Shown in pieces: positions 1 to 4,529 of a stretch of 5,537 nucleotides of DNA (its first letter is position 1; each line of letters starts with the position of its first letter). The notes below the pieces were generated by a model that saw nothing but the letters and a program-made list of their open reading frames with translations, was not told the DNA's origin and did no database searches. The position numbers were made by a program, and so were the translations under genes. Location of the stretch: contig CAKSJC010000129.1 in the NCBI GenBank assembly GCA_934462885.1, forward strand, positions 1-5,537, read 5' to 3'. This DNA is from an uncultured Eubacteriales bacterium. Its GTDB lineage: Bacteria; Bacillota; Clostridia; Oscillospirales; CAG-272.

Positions 1-260
1 ATAATGCCCACCTGAAAATTATTTTGCATAATATACTGAAGAAGATACATATCCGCAGCGCTGCTTATGATCTGTATCAGAAGAAGCGAAAATACCCCGA
101 GCGCCAGTCTGCCGGCACGTCTGTCGCGTATGAATTTATATAGGTAATAAAATAGAACCGAAACGCAGGCTATATCTATCACGTCAACAAGGGATATCGT
201 TTTAATCGTGTATAAAATGTTTGTTATTTTTTCCGGAAGTACCGAAAGATAAATATTCAC
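1..260 (-). CDS. cdaA: Diadenylate cyclase CdaA, N-terminal membrane region (partial, cut by left edge)
   Basis: CdaA is the membrane-bound enzyme that makes the second messenger c-di-AMP from two ATP. Only the first 86 codons lie in the window; the DAC catalytic domain (DGA and RHR motifs) would lie beyond position 1. The translation has a short N-terminal segment ending in TIKTISLVDVIDIACVSVLF, a hydrophobic helix, a basic cytoplasmic-type turn (KFIRDRRAGRLALG), and further hydrophobic stretches ending in LLQYIMQNNFQVGII. That pattern, especially the LVDVIDI and KFIRDRRAGRLALG segments, matches the usual three-helix start of CdaA/YbbP. The GTG at 260-258 was chosen because an AGGGGGAG Shine-Dalgarno lies 5 nt upstream; an in-frame GTG two codons earlier overlaps that site. 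It is transcribed away from the OFOR operon. In Firmicutes cdaA is normally followed by the CdaR regulator gene and glmM, which should lie to the left. Family assignment is confident despite truncation. Confidence 0.85.
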   Translation of the reverse strand, partial: MNIYLSVLPEKITNILYTIKTISLVDVIDIACVSVLFYYLYKFIRDRRAGRLALGVFSLLLIQIISSAADMYLLQYIMQNNFQVGI

Positions 261-265
261 GCACA

Positions 266-273
266 CTCCCCCT
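266..273 (-). promoter_or_regulatory. Shine-Dalgarno site for cdaA
   Basis: The minus strand reads AGGGGGAG, 5 nt before the GTG at 260. This spacing favours that GTG over the in-frame GTG at 266, which overlaps the site itself. Confidence 0.6.
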
Positions 274-288
274 TTACTGTATTGTTTA

Positions 289-317
289 ATTATATCATAT
301 AATGTACGTTTTTTCAA
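289..317 (-). promoter_or_regulatory. Sigma-A type promoter for cdaA
   Basis: On the minus strand a TTGAAA -35 box (317-312) and a perfect TATAAT -10 box (294-289) are separated by exactly 17 bp. The expected transcription start is near 282, giving a leader of about 20 nt before the GTG start at 260. The match to consensus is nearly complete, which suggests strong housekeeping expression, as expected for an often essential c-di-AMP synthase. Confidence 0.8.
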
Positions 318-319
318 AC

Positions 320-343
320 ATTTTTGCGATATTTGGCAAAAAT
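320..343. repeat. Inverted repeat upstream of the cdaA -35 box
   Basis: ATTTTTGC (320-327) and GCAAAAAT (336-343) are perfect 8-bp inverted arms around an 8-nt spacer. The element sits immediately upstream of the cdaA -35 box (312-317), so it could be a regulator site. The arms are mostly A/T in an AT-rich region, so chance is a real alternative. No T-tract follows at the right distance, so it is not read as a terminator. Confidence 0.3.
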
Positions 344-356
344 ATTATTCGTGCCG

Positions 357-367
357 TGCACAGTGCA
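357..367. repeat. Short palindrome in the divergent intergenic region
   Basis: TGCAC-A-GTGCA is a perfect 5-bp inverted repeat with a 1-nt centre. It lies between the two divergent promoters and is more GC-rich than its surroundings. It could be an operator half-site pair, but at 11 bp this is weak evidence and no known regulator is recognised. Confidence 0.2.
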
Positions 368-440
368 TATTACACAAGGTTTTATAGAATATTTATGCAA
401 ATATATTATCATTTTTCCTCTTTATTTTTTTGTTTAACAG

Positions 441-449
441 TGGTATAAT
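441..449 (+). promoter_or_regulatory. Extended -10 promoter of the ATPase-OFOR operon
   Basis: TGGTATAAT is a perfect extended -10 element (TGn followed by TATAAT at 444-449). The -35 region at the normal distance (about 421-426, TTTATT) is poor, which is typical where an extended -10 compensates. The transcript would start near 456-458, leaving a leader of about 25 nt, too short for a riboswitch. It is the only good promoter seen ahead of the five-gene operon. Confidence 0.65.
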
Positions 450-481
450 TAATATTATATTACATATACGGGACAAAAATA

Positions 482-1180
482 ATGATACAAACCAACAAAA
501 AACTATATATCATATGCGGTCATTACGGAAGCGGAAAAACAAACATCGCAATAAACGCAGCGATTAATTTTAAGAAAAGAAATCCGGACTTCAATGTTTC
601 TCTTGCGGATCTTGATATTGTTAATCCTTATTTCCGAGCTGCCGATTCCGCAAAACTTCTCGAAGAGAACGGAATCATTCCGCTTATCCCCGAACTTGCA
701 AACACGAACGTGGATATTCCCTCTCTTCCCGCAATGCTTATGAAAAATATTTCCGATGATTCGCAAAATAACATAACAATAATCGACGTTGGCGGAGACG
801 ACGGCGCTATCGCTCTCGGTATGTATAAAAATATTATAAAAAAACATCTGTATGAAATGATTTTTGTAATAAATATGTACAGACCTCTTATTTCCGAACC
901 CGAAAATGCTCTGCTCTGTATGAAGGATATTGAAAATCTGTCCGGACTTTCATGCACTTCTCTTCTAAATAATTCTTCACTCGGCGCTGAAACTACAGCG
1001 GAGGACATTTTTAACAGCATAGAGTATTCCGAAAAATGTTCAAAGCTCTGTTCGCTTCCTCTTATGGGACACACATACTGCGCGGATATTGTCACAGACG
1101 TGCCGGATTATTTCAAAAAACACGGTTGCGTCTCAGATAATCTGATACCGATAAATAATATAACAAAAAAACTTTTTTAA
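482..1180 (+). CDS. MinD/ParA-like P-loop ATPase of unknown role, first gene of the OFOR operon
   Basis: This is a 232-residue SIMIBI-class (CobQ/MinD/ParA-like) nucleotide-binding protein. Walker A is GHYGSGKT at residues 13-20, close to the N-terminus. It lacks the KGG start typical of classical ParA/MinD. A DLDIVNPYFR motif at 43-52 corresponds to the DxD switch segment of the superfamily, and IIDVGG at 100-105 fits Walker B. LLNNSSLG at 161-168 resembles the strand carrying the base-recognition Asn. Cysteines at 186, 190 and 200 form a C-terminal group of unknown meaning. No signal peptide or membrane helix is seen, so it is probably cytosolic. The ATG at 482 places Walker A correctly; its RBS (GGGA at 470-473) is weak. 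It lies 33 nt before the ferredoxin subunit with no terminator between, so it is co-transcribed with the oxidoreductase. A role in assembly or cofactor insertion is a guess; the fold call is secure. Confidence 0.85.
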   Translation: MIQTNKKLYIICGHYGSGKTNIAINAAINFKKRNPDFNVSLADLDIVNPYFRAADSAKLLEENGIIPLIPELANTNVDIPSLPAMLMKNISDDSQNNITIIDVGGDDGAIALGMYKNIIKKHLYEMIFVINMYRPLISEPENALLCMKDIENLSGLSCTSLLNNSSLGAETTAEDIFNSIEYSEKCSKLCSLPLMGHTYCADIVTDVPDYFKKHGCVSDNLIPINNITKKLF

Positions 1181-1201
1181 GCAATAAAGCCTATTCGGCT
1201 G

Positions 1202-1208
1202 AAGGAGG
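1202..1208 (+). promoter_or_regulatory. Consensus Shine-Dalgarno for the delta subunit
   Basis: AAGGAGG stands 5 nt before the ATG at 1214. It is the strongest ribosome binding site of the operon, much better than that of the ATPase gene ahead of it. This suggests the oxidoreductase subunits are translated more heavily than the ATPase. Confidence 0.7.
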
Positions 1209-1213
1209 ATCAA

Positions 1214-1426
1214 ATGAATAAAATTACATTTAACGTGGAACGATGCAAGGGTTGCGGGCTGTGCGTCGATGTATGCCCGAAAAAGATACTCAAACTTGAA
1301 GAAGAAATCATAAACGGAAAAGGATATCATCCGGCATCGATCACCGACCAAGAAAAATGTATCGCCTGCGCAATGTGCGCTGCCATGTGCCCGGACTGCG
1401 TGATCAAAGTCGAAAAAGATATATAA
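1214..1426 (+). CDS. 2-oxoacid:ferredoxin oxidoreductase delta subunit (2x[4Fe-4S] ferredoxin)
   Basis: This 70-residue bacterial-type ferredoxin carries two complete CxxCxxCxxxCP cluster motifs: Cys 11, 14, 17, 21 and Cys 49, 52, 55, 59. In multi-subunit 2-oxoacid:ferredoxin oxidoreductases this subunit takes electrons from the TPP/[4Fe-4S] centre and passes them to free ferredoxin; it corresponds to the ferredoxin domain of fused PFOR. The roughly 27-residue linker between the motifs, containing GKGYHPA (35-41), is typical of Kor/Vor delta subunits rather than free clostridial ferredoxins. An additional cysteine, Cys62, follows the second motif (CPDC). The gene lies 27 nt before the alpha subunit gene, in the order delta-alpha-beta-gamma. 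The role is confident from the motifs plus context; whether it should be called KorD, VorD or PorD is not decided. Confidence 0.9.
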   Translation: MNKITFNVERCKGCGLCVDVCPKKILKLEEEIINGKGYHPASITDQEKCIACAMCAAMCPDCVIKVEKDI

Positions 1427-1453
1427 AATAAATTTTACAGGAGATAAATCTTT

Positions 1454-2515
1454 ATGGCTAAAAAAGTATTGATGAAAGGCAATGAAGCTATCGCCGAAGC
1501 GGCTATCGCTTCCGGATGTCTTTATTTTTTCGGTTATCCTATAACGCCTCAGACAGAAATTTCCGAATATATGGCTAAGCGTATGCCGAAAGTCGGCGGT
1601 CTGTGCCTCCAGGCTGAAAGCGAACTCGCTGCTATCAACATGACTATGGGTGCGGCAGCCTCCGGCGTTCGCGCAATGACCTCATCTTCTTCTCCGGGAA
1701 TTTCGCTGAAAAGCGAAGGAATATCTTATATCGCTGGATGTGATCTTCCCTGCCTTATCGTAAACGTACAGCGCGGCGGTCCGGGTCTCGGCGGAATTCA
1801 GCCTTCTCAGTCCGACTACTATCAGGCAACACGCGGAGTAGGTCACGGGGATCTCAGGCTTATCGTTGTTGCTCCCTCCTCAGTACAGGAGATGGCTTCT
1901 CTCACTGCCGAAGCGTTTGACCTCGCCGACGCATACCGTATGCCCGCGATGCTTCTTGCAGACGGTGCTCTCGGTCAGATGATGGAGCCTGTCGACTTTT
2001 CTCTCTTTCCTAAGAGAACTCTTCCAGAAAAGGACTGGGCTACAAACGGACACGGCGGAAAGCGCAAAAAGAACATCGTAAACTCTCTTTTCATAGATCC
2101 GAAAGAGCTTGAAGATTCTGTTGTGGCAAGGTACAAGAGATACGAAGAAATTGAAGAAAAAGAAGTAAAATATGAAGAATACATGACAGACGACGCTGAT
2201 ATTGTTATCGTTGCATACGGCATAACCGCAAGAATTGCAAAAAGCGCTATCAACCGCCTCAGAAATGACGGAATAAAAGCAGGACTTCTCCGTCCTATAA
2301 CTCTTTGGCCCTATCCGAAGAAAGCTATCGCCGAACTTGCCGATAAAACAAAAGCGTTTATCTCAATTGAAATGTCTATGGGTCAGATGGTAGACGATGT
2401 GCGTCTCGCGGTAAACGGGAAACGCCCGGTATTCTTCTACGGAAGAACAGGCGGTATCATTCCCTCTGTCGAAGAGATTACTGCAGAAATCAAAAAAATT
2501 TCCGAAGGCATCTGA
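1454..2515 (+). CDS. vorB: 2-oxoacid:ferredoxin oxidoreductase alpha subunit, VorB-like
   Basis: This 353-residue subunit combines the pyrimidine-binding domain (roughly 1-190) with the transketolase-C-like domain II (roughly 245-350) of 2-oxoacid:ferredoxin oxidoreductases. Visible signatures are GYPITPQTEI at 27-36 (the YPITP substrate/TPP loop), the acidic segment QAESELAA at 53-60 containing the glutamate expected to activate TPP, TSSSSPG at 76-82, and QRGGPGLGG at 106-114. The GGPGLGG version, followed by IQPSQSDY, resembles subunits annotated VorB (3-methyl-2-oxobutanoate:ferredoxin oxidoreductase) rather than the GPSTG form common in KorA. With beta, gamma and delta it would convert a 2-oxoacid and CoA to acyl-CoA, CO2 and reduced ferredoxin in the cytosol. 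The RBS AGGAGA at 1439-1444 supports the ATG at 1454. Length is normal for a stand-alone alpha without fused gamma. The subunit call is secure; substrate choice (branched-chain versus 2-oxoglutarate or other) is inference. Confidence 0.92.
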   Translation: MAKKVLMKGNEAIAEAAIASGCLYFFGYPITPQTEISEYMAKRMPKVGGLCLQAESELAAINMTMGAAASGVRAMTSSSSPGISLKSEGISYIAGCDLPCLIVNVQRGGPGLGGIQPSQSDYYQATRGVGHGDLRLIVVAPSSVQEMASLTAEAFDLADAYRMPAMLLADGALGQMMEPVDFSLFPKRTLPEKDWATNGHGGKRKKNIVNSLFIDPKELEDSVVARYKRYEEIEEKEVKYEEYMTDDADIVIVAYGITARIAKSAINRLRNDGIKAGLLRPITLWPYPKKAIAELADKTKAFISIEMSMGQMVDDVRLAVNGKRPVFFYGRTGGIIPSVEEITAEIKKISEGI

Positions 2516-2538
2516 ATTTCAGAGAAAGGGTATAACGT

Positions 2539-3294
2539 ATGAAAACGATTTTTGACAGACCGAAAGCATTGAGCGATGTTCCGCTCCACTACTGTCCCGG
2601 ATGTACTCACGGTATTGTTCACCGTCTTGTTGCGGAAGTAATAGATGAACTGGGCGTTGAAGAAAGAACAGTGGGTATCGCTCCTGTCGGATGTTCGGTT
2701 TTTGCTTACAATTACTTTGAATGCGACATGATCGAAGCTGCTCACGGACGCGCTCCGGCAGTCGCTACGGGAGTCAAGAGAACCCATCCCGACTCCGTCG
2801 TATTTACATATCAGGGAGACGGCGACCTTGCGGCTATCGGAACAGCAGAGACTGTTCACGCTGCCGCACGCGGAGAAAACATTACGATAATCTTTATCAA
2901 TAACTGTATCTACGGTATGACGGGAGGACAGATGGCTCCTACGACTATGCCGGGTCAGGTCACAACGACCACTCCTTACGGAAGATCGAGAAAAATTCAG
3001 GGCAGCCCTCTCAGAGTCTGTGAAATGCTCTCGACTCTTGACGGAACAGCTCTCGCCGCAAGAGTCGCCGTAGATTCCCCTAAAAACGTCCTTAACGCAA
3101 AAAAGATGATAAAGAAAGCTTTTGAAAATCAGCTTGAGGGAAAAGGTTTCTCAATAGTCGAAGTGCTCTCCACCTGCCCAACAAACTGGGGACTTTCTCC
3201 GACAGACGCTCTGAAATGGCTGCGGGAAAACATGATCCCTTACTATCCCCTCGGCATATACAAAGACTCGGAAGCTGTAAAGGACGGTGAATAA
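2539..3294 (+). CDS. 2-oxoacid:ferredoxin oxidoreductase beta subunit (TPP-binding)
   Basis: This 251-residue TPP-binding subunit of the OFOR complex has the TPP/Mg motif as GDGD at 93-96 followed by NN at 121-122 and IYGMTGGQ at 124-131. Cysteines at 19 and 22 (YCPGCTHG), 52 (PVGCS) and 213 (STCPTNW) occupy the positions that ligate the single [4Fe-4S] cluster in beta subunits of this family, so the internal electron path looks intact. It forms the catalytic heterodimer interface with alpha. Substitution of T for the common G after CPGC is the only small deviation noticed. The RBS AAAGGG (2525-2530) lies 8 nt before the ATG. It follows alpha by 23 nt and its TAA stop lies one base before the likely start of gamma, suggesting translational coupling. 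Families called KorB, VorA and PorB share these features, so no symbol is given. Confidence 0.92.
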   Translation: MKTIFDRPKALSDVPLHYCPGCTHGIVHRLVAEVIDELGVEERTVGIAPVGCSVFAYNYFECDMIEAAHGRAPAVATGVKRTHPDSVVFTYQGDGDLAAIGTAETVHAAARGENITIIFINNCIYGMTGGQMAPTTMPGQVTTTTPYGRSRKIQGSPLRVCEMLSTLDGTALAARVAVDSPKNVLNAKKMIKKAFENQLEGKGFSIVEVLSTCPTNWGLSPTDALKWLRENMIPYYPLGIYKDSEAVKDGE

Positions 3295-3295
3295 A

Positions 3296-3832
3296 ATGAC
3301 AACCACAATGATATTTGCCGGAAGCGGCGGACAGGGTATCCAATTTTCAGGTAAACAGATGGCTAAAACGGGAATGTACGCCGGAAAAAACGTGACGTTT
3401 CTTCCATCATACGGTCCCGAAATGCGCGGAGGCACTTCAAACTGCACGGTAGTCATATCAGATGAAGAAATCGGTTCGCCAAGCGTAACAAATCCGGACG
3501 TACTTATAGCCATGAATCTTCCCTCTTTTGAAAAATTCGAACCACGTATCGCTCCGAACGGAATTCTCTTCTGCGATTCGACTCTCGTTGAAAAAAAGAG
3601 CGAGCGAAAAGATATAAGATGCGTTTACATACCCGCTACTGCCCTTGCAAACGATAACGAACTTTCAGGGTTCGCAAATGTTATAATACTCGGCTCTATC
3701 CTGAAAGAGACGGGAATATTCGAATTCGACTCATTTATGGACTTTCTTATTTCAAGTATTCCTCAAACAAAAAGCGCTCTTATCGAAAAAAATAAAAAAG
3801 CTCTTGAGCTTGGTTATAACTTCAAGGCGTAA
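3296..3832 (+). CDS. 2-oxoacid:ferredoxin oxidoreductase gamma subunit
   Basis: This is a gamma-subunit protein (PFOR domain III type) of 178 residues, the normal size. Diagnostic motifs are AGSGGQGIQ at 8-16, near the N-terminus, and SYGPEMRGGTSNC at 38-50. In the fused enzyme this domain packs against the TPP domains and is needed for a complete complex. The ATG at 3296 is chosen: an AGGA at 3281-3284 lies 11 nt upstream. The GTG at 3287, three codons earlier in the same frame, would have only 2 nt to that site and would overlap the beta gene by 8 nt. The chosen start directly follows the beta stop (TAA-A-ATG), a stop-start arrangement suited to translational coupling and equal stoichiometry. 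It is the last gene of the operon, followed by an intrinsic terminator 7 nt after its stop. Product call is secure; only the start is slightly uncertain. Confidence 0.9.
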   Translation: MTTTMIFAGSGGQGIQFSGKQMAKTGMYAGKNVTFLPSYGPEMRGGTSNCTVVISDEEIGSPSVTNPDVLIAMNLPSFEKFEPRIAPNGILFCDSTLVEKKSERKDIRCVYIPATALANDNELSGFANVIILGSILKETGIFEFDSFMDFLISSIPQTKSALIEKNKKALELGYNFKA

Positions 3833-3839
3833 CCTACAA

Positions 3840-3885
3840 ACCGTCCGGCACATTTTCCCTATTGCCGGACGGTCTTTTTCTTTTT
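3840..3885 (+). terminator. Rho-independent terminator of the OFOR operon
   Basis: Perfect 11-bp arms, ACCGTCCGGCA (3840-3850) and TGCCGGACGGT (3863-3873), enclose a 12-nt loop. They are followed by C then TTTTT-C-TTTTT (3875-3885). The stem is GC-rich and begins 7 nt after the gamma stop codon, so this ends the five-gene transcript cleanly and separates it from the next gene. Confidence 0.93.
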
Positions 3886-3953
3886 CCTTTGAATAAGCTG
3901 TTCTATATTTCGGATTTTCGGAATATCATATCTCAGCAGAACAAAAACTTATC

Positions 3954-3959
3954 GGAGGA
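3954..3959 (+). promoter_or_regulatory. Shine-Dalgarno deciding the start of the DUF4830-like gene
   Basis: GGAGGA lies 4 nt before the ATG at 3964. It rules out the 34-codon in-frame extension from the TTG at 3862, which would start inside the preceding terminator hairpin. No convincing promoter is visible in 3886-3950; TTGAAT at 3889-3894 has only a poor -10 partner. Confidence 0.75.
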
Positions 3960-3963
3960 AAAT

Positions 3964-4461
3964 ATGTTTATCTGTACGGTACGCGCAAACACACTCAAAT
4001 TCGTAAGCGTTATTGTTGCTTCCATAGCGATCTTATGCGCGATAATTTTAGCTATTCCCGAATATACGCCTGTCACTACAAAAGCTATCTCCGCTTCCGC
4101 CGAAAAATACAGCTACGACAAAATTAAGACTGTCGATGACGCAATTAATTTCCTAGCTCAGTTCGGATGGGAAGCCGACTCAGCACCGCTTGAAGAAATA
4201 AAGATAAAAATACCGTCTGAATTTGACAAAGTAATGAACGCTTACAACGAACTTCAGAAAAATCAAGGTCTTGACCTTTCGAAATATCGCGGACGCGAAG
4301 TAACGCGCTATACTTTCAAAATAACCAACTTTCCGAATTATACCGGAACAGTTATGGCAAACGTAATCATCTATAAAAACAAGGTCATAGGAGGAGATCT
4401 TTGTTCGTCTGACGTGACCGGATTTATATGCGGCTTTGAGGGTATAAAATCAGAGAAATAA
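3964..4461 (+). CDS. Membrane-anchored DUF4830-like protein
   Basis: This 165-residue protein has a short basic N-terminus, one hydrophobic helix at about residues 13-31, and a soluble remainder that is probably extracytoplasmic. The C-terminal part resembles DUF4830 proteins of Clostridia. Recognisable features are FLAQFGWEA (63-71), a KIPSEFDKV segment (82-90), YNELQKNQGLDLSKYRG (94-110), and a TRYTFKITNFP strand (114-124), before a GGDLCSSD segment (143-150). Cys147 and Cys156 could pair if the domain is exported; this is inference. No biochemical function is known to me for the family. The helix has no cleavable lipobox (the residue before Cys25 is Leu), so a plain signal anchor is more likely than a lipoprotein. 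It sits alone between two terminators, so it is probably its own transcription unit. The family name is given from pattern memory and a profile search would settle it. Confidence 0.75.
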   Translation: MFICTVRANTLKFVSVIVASIAILCAIILAIPEYTPVTTKAISASAEKYSYDKIKTVDDAINFLAQFGWEADSAPLEEIKIKIPSEFDKVMNAYNELQKNQGLDLSKYRGREVTRYTFKITNFPNYTGTVMANVIIYKNKVIGGDLCSSDVTGFICGFEGIKSEK

Positions 4462-4464
4462 AAG

Positions 4465-4497
4465 AAAAACGTTGCTTAACATTAAGCAACGTTTTTT
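4465..4497. terminator. Bidirectional intrinsic terminator between convergent genes
   Basis: AAAAACGTTGCTTA (4465-4478) pairs perfectly with TAAGCAACGTTTTT (4483-4496) around a 4-nt ACAT loop. The right side ends in six T and the left side is an A-rich run (AAAAGAAAAA from about 4460). The hairpin therefore has a U-tract in either reading direction. It sits 3 nt after the DUF4830-like gene stop and 32 nt past the stop of the oppositely oriented oxidoreductase gene, so it can terminate both. Confidence 0.9.
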
Positions 4498-4529
4498 ATC
4501 ATAAAATGTATGTCAGTTCGGCTGTGCAA

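Noticed and set aside
450..481. Riboswitch or leader RNA ahead of the OFOR operon
   Set aside because: The predicted leader is only about 25 nt and AT-rich with no stable hairpin, too short for a known riboswitch.
503..1095. Minus-strand open frames across the P-loop ATPase gene
   Set aside because: They are antisense to a gene with intact Walker motifs and encode no recognisable domain.
2437..2859. Minus-strand open frame across the alpha/beta junction
   Set aside because: It covers the 3' end of alpha, the RBS of beta and the beta TPP region in antisense; the sense proteins account fully for the sequence.
3862..3963. In-frame N-terminal extension of the DUF4830-like gene from a TTG at 3862
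   Set aside because: The extension would begin inside the right arm of the OFOR terminator and run through its T-tract. The ATG at 3964 has a GGAGGA site directly ahead and puts the membrane helix at the N-terminus.
4030..4060. Possible lipoprotein signal in the DUF4830-like protein (Cys25)
   Set aside because: The residues before Cys25 read AIL, whereas a lipobox needs Gly, Ala or Ser just before the cysteine; the hydrophobic stretch also continues past it.
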